A DNA stretch of 64,000 nucleotides from Annulohypoxylon bovei var. microspora (Eukaryota > Ascomycota > Sordariomycetes > Xylariales > Hypoxylaceae), in NCBI GenBank assembly GCA_022836615.1, contig MU405285.1:62001-126000 (forward strand), given 5' to 3'. Each line of letters starts with the position of its first letter. The stretch's first letter is position 1. The translations under genes were made by a program, and so were the position numbers. Below are positions 1 to 12,200 of this stretch, one piece after another. Below the pieces are notes generated by a model that had not been told where the DNA came from, searched no databases, and saw nothing but the letters and a program-made list of their open reading frames with translations.

Positions 1-226
1 AAGCTTTCAGGAAATATCAGGCCGTATTGCAGGTTTCCAAATCGCCCTATCTGCTTTAAGAGAGACACCGGTAAATGCATATCCATCACCCTTCCTAGTT
101 AGCGGGGTTATCTTGTCTATAAATTAAATGCTAGGTAGGCTACATGTCCAATCAAGGCTGTATTCGCAATGTAGGTTCCTACTATTAAGAATAACTACAG
201 CTAAATTGTTAGTTTACTCAACTAGT

Positions 227-1421
227 ATGGAATCTCGAACTGAACAGAATGGCCTCTCAACCTCTGATTCCCCGGCTCTCCATCTCGATCATCCAACGCA
301 GGATGAATGTGTTGAAATATGGACTAATACCTCAACTTCCTGGAGAGATTCTCTAGAACTACAAGACTACCTATATTCTAGAATCTCAGTTCTTGACTAA
401 TATCCCATTGGCTAAGGATGGTGGAATGACCACTTGGATTCTAGTCGATAAGAATATGTCACCAGACCAGCGTCGGATTTTCTGCTCCTGCGAAACTTTC
501 TACAAGCGTTCTTTAACAAGCGACATCTTAGGCAATGTTGAAGAGGTATTAGTCCATGGTATCGCTAGCGTTTTCTGCCCTCAGGAATACCGACGTCGTG
601 GATATGCAGCTCGCCATATGAAGGAACTTTCGAAGCAGCTTCGCAATTGGCAATCGTCCGGAGCAAGAGTCGCCGGCAGCGTACTTTACTCAGATATCGG
701 CAAGAGTTACTACGCAAAGCTAGGATGGATTCCCAATTCTACAAACATGCATATTGAATTTTCTCCGTCGAAAGTCCCTAGACCAGCTTCCGTTCGAGAC
801 ATTACGGAAAACGATCTACCTGGGCTTTGCAAGAGGGACGAAGACATGATCCGAGAGGCTATGTCGACCCCGGCAACAGTGAAAACACGTCTGACGATCC
901 TTCCTGATCTTGACCATATGCTTTGGCACATCAGAAAGGAAGACTTTGCAACAAATCATCTCTTCGGTAGAGTGGCTCATGCTAAAGGAGCAATTGTTGG
1001 CCCTGCGGGAAAGCAGGTATGGGCAATCTGGACACACCGCTACTATGGACGCCATGATACGGAGTCACCCAATAATGTTCTCTGCATATTGAGGCTTGTC
1101 GTCGAAGGTGATAAGAGTGCGAACATGGCTCCAATGGATGGGATGTCTGGGACCGAAACGACTTTACCCGATAAGCAGGCCGCCTATCTGACACTTATTC
1201 TACAAGCTGCTCAAGCCGAAGCAGCAGAATGGCAACTAGACCACGTCAAATTATGGGATCCTTCTCCTTGTGTAGAGAAAACAATCGCTAAGAGCAGAAT
1301 TGATCATGTTGTAGTGGAACGGGAGGAAGAAAGCATCGCTAGTGGCATGTGGTACGATGAACATGATAATCTTGAGCCGCCTCCGACATGGATCAACAAT
1401 CAACATTACGCGTGGTGTTAA
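227..1421 (+). pseudogene. LYC1-like GNAT acetyltransferase, frameshifted near its N-terminus
   Basis: This resembles the fungal LYC1 family of lysine/GNAT acetyltransferases. Two overlapping frames are needed. An ATG at 227 opens a frame that contains SWRDSLELQDYLY and stops at 400. The remainder (LESQFLTNIPLAKDGGMTTW and onward) lies in the next frame, open from 357 to the stop at 1421. The joined product would be about 395 residues. An acetyl-CoA-binding motif A is visible as CPQEYRRRGYAARHM. The overlap (about 370-400) is too short for an intron, so a single extra base, or two lost ones, is the simplest reading. It could be a real mutation, an assembly error, or a shorter functional protein starting at the in-frame ATG at 426. 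The family assignment comes from recalled resemblance and was not searched. The 614-bp spacer downstream faces a convergent gene. Confidence 0.65.
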
Positions 1422-2035
1422 GTGATTTGACAAAGACTGGGCTTTTAATACTGTTTAATTCATAGTAGGATTACTATCAGGTTAATCTGATATAGTAAAC
1501 CGAAATCTTAGTAAGGACGGCATTTATTATGAATTGGTAACCCTTTGGATTTATATTTAACTTTAAGTATGTTACCCCTTTTTATGATGTTGTAGTTAAT
1601 TCTAGGGGTAGGGGATTATTCTCATTGGTGACTAAGCTCACTTGATATGAGTCCCAAAGTTCGAAAACTTTACTTCGCAGCTTCTAGCTGAGCCTTTTTA
1701 CATTCTTTTCCTTCTAATTACTAAGGTCTTTGATAATACCGATGATGGTATATTCAACGCAAGCGCAACAGCAAATGATCCTATCATAACCTCCACAGGG
1801 CTTCCAGTATGCTGACCCACGGAGTTGAATCCAATTTGTATCTAGCAAACGGGACCCAACTAGACACGTAGAGATACCAGCCGCACCCGTTACCTTCTTT
1901 TTCTTCTTTGATGGTGAGAATGAACCATTCATTAACGGAAATATTCGCCGCCAGCGATCGGCATGGTATATTCCCTATCCCAATAGCAGCAGTAACTGCC
2001 CCTCCCAACTGACCCCTATCAAACCTAACCCGAAA
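1422..2035. other. Convergent 3' spacer
   Basis: This stretch separates the 3' ends of two convergent genes. It is moderately AT-rich in its first half. Short ORFs at 1714-2008 show no recognisable motif. I see no repeat, tRNA or coding signal. Confidence 0.6.
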
Positions 2036-2913
2036 TCAATCATCATGTTTCGACTTCGCCCCTTTCACCACCGCCGTCGCCGCCTCCACCGCAATGTCGC
2101 TCGCATCGCGGTTAAAGTCCGCGCGAAACTCCTCCAAGTACGCGGGCGGCTTCTGCACCCTATTATACGCGCCGGGGACTGGCTCGCCGATGGTGTAGTG
2201 GACGGGCAGCACGCCGGTCCACACGCTATCCAGCAGCTCTTCGTTCTGCATGTCGGCCCTGTCGTCCTTGGGCAGGCCGGCGCGGACCTTGGCGCTGCCG
2301 GCGGTGACGCGCACGCGCAGCACGCTCGTGCTCTGCATCTCGGCGGCGTTGGGCGGCACGCGGGTGTGGCGGTAGCGGTCGCGGACGACGGAGTCCGTGA
2401 CGAGGCGCATGGCGTACTGCTTCTCTTCCACGTCCGTGACGAGCGTCGCGTACCCGAACAGCGCCGCCGAGCGGTAGTTGTAGCTGTGCGAGTTGGGCGT
2501 GAGCGACAGCACGAAGCCGTCGACGTGGCTGGCCGCCACGCAGATCGGCAGGCCCTCCTCCCCTTCCCTCTCCTCTCCCGCGGACTTCCGGGACAGGTTC
2601 ATGATGCGCGAGGACACGTAGCCGTGGAGGTAGAGCTCCAGCACGTCCCCCGTGTCGGCGCTGGGCCGGTCGAACGAGCCCATCTGCCCTATCATGGGCA
2701 GGATGGTGGGGAAGGGGGAATTGGGGACTGTGAAGGAGACGTGGAGGATGGGGCACGTGTTGACGATCTGGTGGATGGTCTCCAGAGCGTAGGAAGCTTG
2801 GAGGATATCAGCTAGCTGCTATCAAAGGTAGCCGTGAATGCTTTACCTCGTGAGTCATATCGGTTGACCTTGCTGTAAGGTTGCTTGGGGTATTCTAAGT
2901 CGATGGAAGGCAT
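2036..2913 (-). CDS. Flavin-nucleotide-binding split-barrel protein (pyridoxamine 5'-phosphate oxidase-like)
   Basis: The protein is 280 residues from two exons, 2913-2847 and 2811-2036. It resembles the fungal FMN-binding split-barrel family (PPOX-like, often annotated as 5-nitroimidazole resistance or flavin-nucleotide-binding proteins). Supporting stretches are NTCPILHVSF, PMIGQMGSFD, a YLHGYVSSR segment, HSYNYRSAALFG and the C-terminal WTGVLPVHYTIGEPVPG. The start ATG at 2913 gives MPSIDLEYPKQPYSKVNRY, typical of the family. The intron inferred from phase and homology (2846-2812, GTAAAG...TAG) is only 35 nt. The coding sequence is strongly GC-rich, unlike the DNA on either side, so the opposite strand also stays open for a long way. 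The precise substrate is unknown. It shares a divergent promoter with the bL33m gene. Confidence 0.85.
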
Positions 2914-3779
2914 TTTGAACTATTTGAAACTATCTTCTAAACTCATAGATATTATGAGAAGTCTGTGATTATTAAGTAAGGTGAGAGAAACGATTAGTTT
3001 CCGTTAAAAATGGCTAATCGCTGTATAATTGGTATTGAAATCGATGAAAATGCCTTCTTTCAATAAAAGCCCCTTTTTATAGGGGTCCTCGGTCGGATTA
3101 CTATGTTTGAGTCACGACTGAGATTTGTAGATTATATCGAAATCCACTCTAGGGATTCATACTACGCCTTTCGATGACCAGACGGATGTAAGCGGTTTGG
3201 GATACTGATATCAAGGCGAAGACAAACAGGAAGCAGATGATTGGCTGCTTTCATAGATCGATGGAAGCTAGATCGGTGGATACAGCCTGGGGAAGAGCAC
3301 TTGCTATATCCATTCTTAGAAAGTCCATGCGATATAGCTTGTATATCAGAGGTAGACTAGGAAGGATGCATCTGACCAGACATTCTAGGCCGATGGCGGG
3401 CCAACTTACATAGGGCATCTTCCAAAAGCTTGCGGGGGACGAGTCATGTTATGTATCAAATCCCGAGGAAGATGAATGAAGACGAAGAGTGCACGTCCCA
3501 TTCCGTGATTGCATTTCCGAGCCCTACTGCTTACTTAATCCAAACGTACCTAAGTACTCCCCGACGCCCATGCCGATAAGCCACATGTGTGGCTTACTAT
3601 CCGAACACAATCAAGTCCCACACGAACCCGGCACAGCATCAGCCACACATCCGAGCTCCACCAAAAACTTCATCGCATCGCATCACGAACAACCCACCTT
3701 GGCCTTGGACCTTGCACAGCCAATTCCGACCTGAACCTCGCCGTCACCTCCCGACGAACGCCCCCCCAAATCCTAGACA
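2914..3779. other. Divergent intergenic region
   Basis: This is a shared upstream region for the split-barrel gene (minus strand) and the mitochondrial ribosomal protein gene (plus strand). The half next to 3780 is CA/CCA-rich and could be promoter or 5' UTR. A short inverted CCCC-TTTTTAT-AGGGG hairpin lies near 3070. I see no convincing coding sequence. Confidence 0.5.
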
Positions 3780-4273
3780 ATGGCGAAGAAGGGTAAACGC
3801 ACCCCAAAACCACCCCCCCTAGAAGCCGCGAGGCGCGACCGTCCGCTAACTCGTCAACCCCGCGTGCAGCCAAGTCCCGCCTCATCTCCGTGCGTCTCCT
3901 GTCGATGGCCATGACCGGCTTCTTCTACACCTTCGCGCGCCCGCGGACGTCGCGGCCCATGAGCATGCTGAAATACGACCCCGTCGGTACGTTCGTCGCT
4001 CTGTCCTATCTTTCCGCTGTAGTTGGTCAAGGCGTGTGCCGGAAACCTGTCGAGATGCGGTCCGCCCTATTTTTTTTTTTCGCTTTGTTTGAATCGTAAT
4101 AGTTGGAATTAGGGGTGGGGGATGCGCCTTAGGAAGAGAACAATGTGGCCTTTTGGGCCGTGTCCTCAGCAGGATCGTAATCTCCACAAGTCAAGCTCCC
4201 GGCTAACTTCTTTGTGCTTTTTATAGTCCGGAAAAAAGTGCTTTTCCTCGAGCAGAAACGAAGAGGGAAATAG
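3780..4273 (+). CDS. MRPL39: Mitochondrial large-subunit ribosomal protein bL33m (MRPL39-like)
   Basis: This 58-residue protein comes from three exons: 3780-3792 (only 13 nt), 3870-3986 and 4227-4273. The product begins MAKKAKSRLISVRLLSMAM and ends VRRKVLFLEQKRRGK, the size and pattern of fungal mitochondrial bL33. It should act in the mitochondrial 60S-like subunit. The splice sites are canonical (GTAAAC...CAG and GTACGT...TAG), and all phases agree. The middle segment FFYTFARPRTSRPMSMLKYD is highly family-like. No separate targeting peptide is evident, as in yeast Mrpl39. The second intron, at 240 nt, is long for this window. Because the exons are short, ORF finders would miss this gene. 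Confidence 0.93.
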
Positions 4274-4872
4274 TTGGAGCACGCACTCCGCGTAGTTTCA
4301 CGACACCTCACGACATTACGATGAACAACAAAGTCCCGAGTATCATGGGAACCGCTACCACTTATCTGTCGCAAAGACTCAGATGCATGGGGGAATCGGT
4401 CCAGAAAAACTCCTCGTGGATGTCATCATGGTTGTATACATATACAGTGTATTATACTCTAACGAGACCTATCCCGTAATTGTCTCAGCATATATTCGCG
4501 GTGCAATAGACGGCACTAGTCATGGGAAGTAAAATATTTGATTACTACATCGCCTCACCCCTCGGCTCAGCAAGACCAAGATGAATTAGCTCTTCGAAAT
4601 CGTGTTTTTTTTTTATACATTTCCACATCTTGACCCTCAACTCAAGCAAATGTTAGCATTGGTTCCACAGGGTCCGTTGTCAGGACTCATCGCTCGACTG
4701 TCTCGTCGTGAACCATCTACCACCGTTGAAGCAAATATAAGTAAATTGACTGGACCGGTCTGGAGCAAGGCAAAACTTGACCGAATTTTGGTGTTATTAA
4801 TAGCCCCTATCAGAGATCGAAGAATTTGTGTGCTACGACCTTGGCGCTGCGCAACATCTCTTTCCAAGTAGC
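4274..4872. other. Convergent 3' spacer
   Basis: This lies between the bL33m gene and the coiled-coil gene, which converge on it. It holds no convincing gene. The ORFs in it overlap on both strands and have no recognisable motif. Confidence 0.55.
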
Positions 4873-7800
4873 TCAATTTTGGCTTTCTGACAATTTCATC
4901 GTTTGCGAAGAAGATATGGTCGATTGGCTATCTGTTGAGTTCATGGTGTTAGAAGCAGTGGACGGTTGATTATGTGGTCGTTTCACTCCAAGGCCCTGCG
5001 AGCCGTAAGTTAACAGACCCGATGGTTTTCTTTCAATGGGACCCCCTCGGAATGACAGTGTCTTCGGTCCTGATGGCATTTTTTCAACAGGTTCCAGGTT
5101 GTCCGATTTCTGAGCAATAAAGTGTGCGGACATGGAGTGAGATGCCTTGATATTTTGTGCGACGTGAACTCCATTAGTTCGCTGTCGTTTCATAGAAGGT
5201 TCTTCGATGTTATCCACTTCGACAATTCTATCAGAATCTCCTAGGTCGAGCGCAATGTGATCTATAGCGTCGTCGCCCTTGTACCTCGTAGGACTAGCTT
5301 GGATTGCATCAACGTGCCTGGTGCTCACTTCCGAAACTGATCCTGCGACAGGTCGGTTATACAGGCTATGAGTAATGAGAATGGGCTTCGAGCCTCGCTT
5401 TGCTATTCTCCGGTTGGCAGACGGTTGTGGCGCCGCTGGTCTCTGGGAATCTGTGACGAGTGTATTCCCTTCCACTTCCTGTTCTTTCGAGTTACTGCGA
5501 GTAGCTATTTTCATAATTCCCCGTGGGGGTAGTAGGTGTCGCCTAGTACTCCTTTCCTCTTCGACCGACATCGGGAATGCGGGATCGTCGTCGTTGGCTG
5601 GGGACTTCACCACGACCTTTCGCTTGGGATTTTGCAATTCATCCTGTACATGAACACCGCTCTGTAGGCTACTGACTAGATTGAAATCGTGTTTAGAACG
5701 GATGGCCGTCTCGCCCTTTCGCTGGCTTTGATTAGAGCTAACCGCAACTTCTGAATTGGCTAGTCCCGCTTGGTGATATTCTAGAGTACCAGTCATTTTT
5801 TTCTGAATCTCCAACAGCTCCCTTAACTGATTGCTCATTTTAATTGCATTTGGTTGGTCTTTTGCTAATCTCCCCAGTAGATTTCGCATTTGGTCAATCT
5901 CAACTCGATGGCGCGACCACTTTTCCAGATTCCCTTGCAAAGCTTCTCGTTCATGCTCAGACTCCTGTAAGCCTGTTGTCAGTCCGGTTATTGAGGTGAT
6001 TACCTCGACTAGTTCACCTCGAATTCGGCTGATGTCCTCATCGATATTAGCCTTGCTCGAAAACTCTACTTCCTGCCGTAATTCGGCCAGCTCATGCTCG
6101 AGTTGCGCGCGGGCCGCATCTGCTTCTTGGAGTCGTTTCTCCGTAGCTTGGCATTGTCCTTGAAGCTCTTTCGTTGTTTTGGACACAGCCTGAATTATCG
6201 CCTGTTTATGTTGTTGAACAATTAGCTCGATGGCTTTCTGGTGCTGCTCATGCTCGTTTTGAGCGTGTTCCTCTTTGTCCTGCAAAATGCGGGCGTGTGC
6301 TCTCAGTTCTTCCCGAGCTGCCTCGAGATCCTCACGAGATTTAGTTATTGTTGTATCTCTGTCGTTCAGTACCCCTCGGAGCAGCCCAACCTCTTCTGTA
6401 AGGCTGTCGGCTTTCTGATTCGCAGCTCGTTCATTGGTTGCAGCGTCTTGAAGACTAGTCAACTGACCCTTGAGTCCTTCTCGTTCTTCCAACGCTTCAT
6501 TCGTACGAATATACATCTGGTGAATCTCGTCTTGTAGCTCTTGAATTTGTTGTATATGAGTGTGGATGTTCATGTCCGCATCATGTGTTCTTGCTTGCCA
6601 TATTGCGACATTATCGGCTTTTTCTACTCGCTCGCAGATGCCTTCGCATAGAAGATGAATTTCACCAAGATTTTCATTTAGGGTCCCCTGGTCCGCAAGA
6701 ATGGAATCTCGATATGATACCATGGAATCTTTTACTCCTGTGACAATCCTACGGAGCGAATTAGCATATCATTTCCTAAACCTCCTTTGAACACATACTT
6801 TTCTACGGTGGTATTGTGGAGTCCCTCCAAGCTTTCTACCAGAGTTTCTGGATCTGCCGTTTTCGATCTTGTCTCCTCTAAAGCCTTGAGAATGGCGTCG
6901 ATCCTATCGAGTCAGCGAGGCTCCTACTTCAAAAGGGCAATTCCTTACTTCTCGTCTTGTTTCTGAATCACAATCTCCGTATTTTTAGCATGCTCACGAT
7001 CCAGCTTCATTTTCTCTAGAAGCTGTTGGTTTTGTATAGCCACCGACTGGATTGATTGTTCATTCAGCTTATGGAATTCAGCCAGCTGATTGTTAAGATC
7101 CAGGGCGTGTTGTCGCTCGCGTTCCAATTCCTTTTCGCGCTCAATCAATTGAGTTTCAAGAGATTCGATAGTCTTGTTCACTGAATGTTTGTCAAAACCT
7201 GCATTATACAAGTTGGGTTCATATAACTCACAATTTTCAACTTGTCCATTTGCAACATCGACGGCAGTGGCAACCTTATGCTTAATATCAGCTCGTACAA
7301 GCTCTATGGCTGCGGATGCTTTTTCGATGGATTCTTTCCGGCAGTGTCCCTCTGCTTGAATGCATGCGGTCGCCTTCTCGCAATTCTCTTTACAACGCAA
7401 AAAAAGTTGCTGTTGTTCGTTGATGGCATCATTTAAACGATTTCTACAAGCTCGCAGCTTCTCCTCCAACTTCTTGCGTGCATTTGAGGACGTAGTTATC
7501 TCATCTTGAACCTTCTCGTTTTGAACACGGAGCTGTTCTTCCTTGGTCGATAGGTCATTAATTGTCTGATCGCGGAATTCGATGTTTTGCCGATACTGTT
7601 CAATGGCCGAATCTTGTGCCGCTATGTGCTCCTCAAGCATGACCATTTTCTGTTCCCAACGATCTAACAGCCTCTGGTTGTAGAGGTAATTGGTGTTCCA
7701 TGATTTTGCGAACTTCATAAGGTTATGGCTGTTCTGTTCACGAGTGGGGGTAGGTTGCTGGTGATGCATCTTCTGGGGAGCTCGTGGCCTTGAAATGTTC

Positions 7801-8891
7801 GATGCCTGAGAACACGGCCTTAGCATCGATATACGTTCATATTCAGGAGACTCGGGAGGTAAGGGTCGTGTGAGATCTTTCATTTTCTGTCGCCCTCCTG
7901 AACGATGCCTTTTAGATGTACGTTCAACTCCGTCTGCATGAGCATTTTCTACGGTTTCATCAGTATTCAAAGGCGGCTTAAGAATAGCTGATCGCTGCTT
8001 ATTATCAGGGTGTGCTCTTTTAATGGAAATCTTTGACATTTGTGCTGGATGACGTTCGGAAGCAGTAAAAGGAGACAATGAAGTTTTTCGTCTTAGCGAT
8101 AGACTATGAGGCGAGAACGTAGCAAGAGCTTTTCGACGAGTATCAGAAATAGATTTCGGGAGTTGGGTATTAGCGAGAGGGGAATATGAGGGTCTAGGCT
8201 TTCTCCCATCCGAATGTGACAGGTTAGTTTCATCTGGGCTCTCATTTGGGAAAGGGAAACTAGATGTATTCCCCTCGTTGTCCGGATTTGATACATCGTG
8301 AGGTCCTTGAGTATTAGAGATGTCATGATCTCGGACTTCTCGCGAGGCCCTTGTGATATCGACCAGCTCGGTTTCCGAAACAGTTTCTGGAGGACTAGGC
8401 TCAAGTTGTCCTACATCCTCTTTGTATCGATTTGATGGGGGGGTTCTCTGTCGTCTGCCGTGGTCAGTGAACTCCAATGTTCTAGAACTTGAGCCTCCTT
8501 GAGATGGTTTCTTTACGGTTGATAGAGATGGAGTAGTTGAGATCTTTTGCGTCTTGCCGGAGTTTTGAGGGACGGCCCGACCAGGTGGAGGTTGGTATTG
8601 GAACCCAGCTCCTATTTCCTCGGCTGTCTCAATTGCTGGGCGAGTAAAAAGGTTTACACCAATGGATTGAATTGAATGAAGATCTTGAGATGATTGTTTA
8701 GCCGCCGGATCTCGAGCTGGGGCACTACAATTCGAGTCTTGCGAGTCTTGTAGTGGTTGAAGAAGCTCAACCTGACTTGGAATAGGAAGAAAATTGGCAT
8801 CTGTAGGGTCGTTAGGTGGCTCGTCTGGTTTAGACGTATCACCAAAGGAATTTTCTTGCGACATTCTCAGTATTGATAGTCCGACAGGCAA
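4873..8891 (-). CDS. Large coiled-coil protein, 1307 residues, function unknown
   Basis: Three exons (8891-6949, 6903-6799 and 6748-4873) join in phase through introns of 45 and 50 nt (GTAAGG...TAG and GTATGT...TAG), so two long ORFs are one gene. Residues 1 to about 385 are Ser/Pro/Asn-rich and probably disordered. From about residue 400 to 1000 the sequence is heptad-like and rich in E, Q, K and L (for example LETQLIEREKELERERQ), consistent with a long coiled coil. The last 300 residues are disordered with basic clusters such as NRRIAKRGSK and MKRQRTNG, which could be nuclear localisation signals. Translation may instead begin at the ATG at 8864. The layout is that of a structural nuclear or spindle-pole protein. 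A synaptonemal-complex transverse-filament protein such as Sordaria Sme4 is one possibility, untested here. Confidence 0.8.
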
Positions 8892-9386
8892 TCAACTCAT
8901 GATGAAGTTCCGAAAATAAACCCGCGTGAAGCAATAATCAGAATGATTTGTAGCCACAGCAACGTCTAGGTGAATGGCTATAATAGGGGCATTTAAGTTC
9001 AGCTCTTGAAAGCGGGTGGGGTGAGGGAAGGACAAAAAAAGTTGTGAGAGTCTGTAATTCGAATTTAAATTTGAAGTTGGCGAGTTGTAGAAATCTATGG
9101 AAGTGAGGAAACAGCAGTATATATTTAAGGGCTCGTCACTTCCGTGACTGCTCGTAAGGTAGGTTGTCAAATAAAATATTTGAGGTAGTTGCATTCGCCA
9201 ACCATAACCGTAAGTACCTACCTACCTACATACATTACATAGGTAGGTACTTTCCATGGGTTTATTGGCAATTTCATCATGAAACATTACACAAGAATCT
9301 AGCTAGTTATCTATTTAGTTTCAAAGTAAATACCATAAGTTATCAGCAATGGACTTTTATGAGTTTCCTCGGGAAGTTATTCCAGT
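8892..9386. other. AT-rich upstream region of the coiled-coil gene
   Basis: This is the upstream region of the coiled-coil gene. It contains a TACCTACCTAC / GTAGGTA palindrome around 9210-9250. No gene is recognised. Confidence 0.5.
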
Positions 9387-9840
9387 CAGGGGTCCCAACA
9401 AGTCAAGCAAGTCAAATGTGAAGCTGATTTTGACTTATATAAGTCAAATCAAGTTTGAAGCAATTCTTAAATACTTAACGATTTTTCCAGCTTAGCTTAC
9501 TTAATAATCTTAAAAAAGAAGCAGGTCTATAACCCATATTCTTAACCTATACATCATAAATATCGTCGTCGATTTTTCAACCGTGGTTATTTACCCGGGT
9601 CTTATAAAACTCGGTAATGTCGTATATTTCGGGGGGTTGGTGGATTAGTTAAAACACCACTATACGCGTAATTATGGGTATATAAATGGGGCGCGATACC
9701 TTCATAAAATTAAACCCACGCAAGTCAAGAAAAAACCGAAATTTGACTTGCCAAACTTAACGATATTTTGGGCTTGAATTGACTTTTCCAAGTCAAGTGT
9801 CAAGCAAGTCAAATTTACGTTTGACTTGTTGGGACCGCTG
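9387..9840. mobile_element. Non-autonomous hAT-like element (MITE), 454 bp
   Basis: The ends are inverted repeats of 20 bp with one mismatch: CAGGGGTCCCAACAAG on the left and, on the other strand, CAGCGGTCCCAACAAG on the right, each continuing TCAA. The flanking octamers are ATTCCAGT on the left (9379-9386) and ATTCTAGT on the right (9841-9848), an 8-bp target duplication with one C/T difference. CAG-starting termini with an 8-bp duplication are characteristic of hAT transposons. Many copies of AAGTCAA/TTGACTT lie just inside both ends, like transposase-binding subterminal repeats. The interior is AT-rich and has no ORF, so movement would need a transposase supplied from elsewhere. Confidence 0.85.
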
Positions 9841-12200
9841 ATTCTAGTATGTTGATGGTAACGCTGGATAGCATAGGGACGGGTTTCGAAAAGAGGGAGG
9901 TATTAGGTATGGAAGGCTAAGACTTCCTAACCTAGGTAGGTTAAATGTTAACTATAACCGTATTTACCTATATTATTTTCCTTTAGCCATAATATTTAAA
10001 ACTCTTTCTGTGAAATAAAAAGCGAGTATATGAAGCTTAACATGGCGTAGAATTGTTGTTCTTTCTTACCGTTCATACCTAGACATGTAAGAGCTTTAAT
10101 TAATGCCTTATATGAGGGAAAATATTGACAACAAATAGCATAAGGAGATATTTTGTTAGTAAGTATCAAATATCCTCAGTAAAACCGCATATTTTACCTT
10201 GGTACGGTTAATTGTTTTGTATCGAAGCCATAAATAACCCGATAGTAAGAAAACTGTTCGATATAGTACCTGCTTAACCAGTAAATGATAGTTATTAGTT
10301 TATTTTAATTCCCTTTCAAGCATAACTTTTAGTATAATTTGAAGGAGTGGGCCTAACCATATATAAAACCATGTCCGTATAACAATTGATACGAAGTTAT
10401 CAATGGGCGCTTAAGATATCCATTGTTTGATTTTGTTTTGTTGTTTGATGCATGTATCTCGAACTCGTATATGTAAAATGTTTAGTTTCAACATGTGTAT
10501 GGCACAGTTTGAGACCTATTATTAACGTTTAATATGAGACGCATGTTTTCCAAGGTTCCTATGAAGCATAATAAATAAATACCTCCCAAGTTATGAGCAT
10601 TAACCTAAGGTACTAACTAGGCAGTTCAACCATAGACTATAAATCTATTATTTGGTCATTCACTCTCGGAGCTCTATGGGTCTGCTGTTGTAAAAGTGGT
10701 TTTCCAAAAGAGCGAATGCTCGCATAATAACTTAACCTTAGAATCTAGTTTATATATTCACAACTCTTGTACCTTAATATCTAGAAGTAAATTTTATTTT
10801 AAGTAGGGTTATATATGTAGGCCTTAGGTTTAACAATGTACAAATATAAAAGGAGGCGGCTAGAAGTGACAGAAGGATCCCGGCTGTAGTATAACTGCAA
10901 CGTCGGAAACGTGTTGCTATAAATAGCACAGCATCGGGATAGGATTCGGAGCACCTGTGATCCGGTTGCAATCGATATAATCCGAATGGTATTTAAAGAA
11001 AACTCGTTGCCATCGAGTACCTAATCATTGACAGCTACGCATGAAGAGGTCCGATTTCTGGTCGGCCAGCTGACTCGCATGGATTCGGACACATCTTAGG
11101 TCGACCCGCGTCTGGCGTCTAGCACAACATCCGCGTCTGCATTGCGACAATATATCAACTAACCTGGAAGGAGGTGTTTTGTAAGATTGCCTATAGCACT
11201 AGTAGGAACGTCGGGGTCTTTACAACTAATAGTCAATGAAGATGCTTATGGAGTACATATAAGTTACACTGAAATGGCGACAGCTACATCATGCTTGAAT
11301 CGTTCTTTTTGCCTCTTAGCCATGGAAGGAAGCGTAGCGATGCCCAGAATTTATATGTCTTGGGGCGGTAAATGAGACGGGTCACGATTAGATCTAACGG
11401 TGGCTTGTACATTCGTCTACGATCGTCCTCATGTGCGGAAATGCAATTAAACTAGCTGCAAACAGCTAGATAGAGAGAAGATATTCTACTAGACCGCCGG
11501 TATTGTGTAGGAAATATTTCGTGATAGGAATTTCTTTAACGAATTATAAACCTGGGCGACAGATGTGACAAGGTGGTCAAGATAAGTGGCATCCTTGTTG
11601 AAGCCCCCTGTTGCTGCATGCTGATTGGTTGACTGACAAGGGGTCAAGTCGCAAAGCGCCTTTAGTTAAGCGCTGTGAAGATTTCAGTAGCCAATGATAG
11701 ACCAAGTCGATCTAAATAAAAGAGATCTTAATGCATTTCTTTCAACGTGAAGCTTTGTGGTACCCAATAAACACTCTTGCAAAATGCCGGGACCCATGAG
11801 GTCTCAACTGCCATATGTGCGTCAAGCCTCTAGGAGGGTGGAGGGTCAGGTACACTATCCGTAGTGTTCTACTTTAGTAGGTTCCTACAAGCACCCATCA
11901 TGCATAACCTGTCACACCCATGGGATAGTTGCCGTACCTTCACAAAACGATGCCTCCAAGCGCCTCAACTACCCCCCCGGCTGGGAACATCTTATTCATA
12001 AGTACCAAGAGCCCCCATGTGGCATGATATCAATCCTGGTTTTCTTCCTTCCTTCGACATCATTCCATATGGCTGGATGAGATTTGCTCGAAGTCTTTAG
12101 CGGTCGCCTTACGTCGTCCCACGTCGTCCCACCCAGAACAAGAGCACTGGACCTCACTTATATTCATATCTTCTTCTTTTTTTTTGCTAGTGCAAGTCAC
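9841..12200. other. AT-rich gene-poor region
   Basis: About 2.4 kb with no recognisable gene. The first 1.1 kb is markedly AT-rich, with short ORFs only. Composition becomes more balanced after about 11000. Small ORFs at 10774-10971 and 11187-11375 lack motifs. It may contain decayed repeat DNA, but I found no terminal repeats beyond the hAT-like element. Confidence 0.5.

Noticed and set aside
2045..2815. 256-codon plus-strand ORF opposite the split-barrel protein gene
   Set aside because: Shadow frame of a very GC-rich gene; residues are mainly Arg, Ala, Gly and Val with no domain, while the minus strand encodes a conserved family.
3060..3085. Hairpin followed by T-rich DNA resembling a bacterial terminator
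   Set aside because: Fungal nuclear transcription does not use such terminators, and the site lies in a divergent promoter region.
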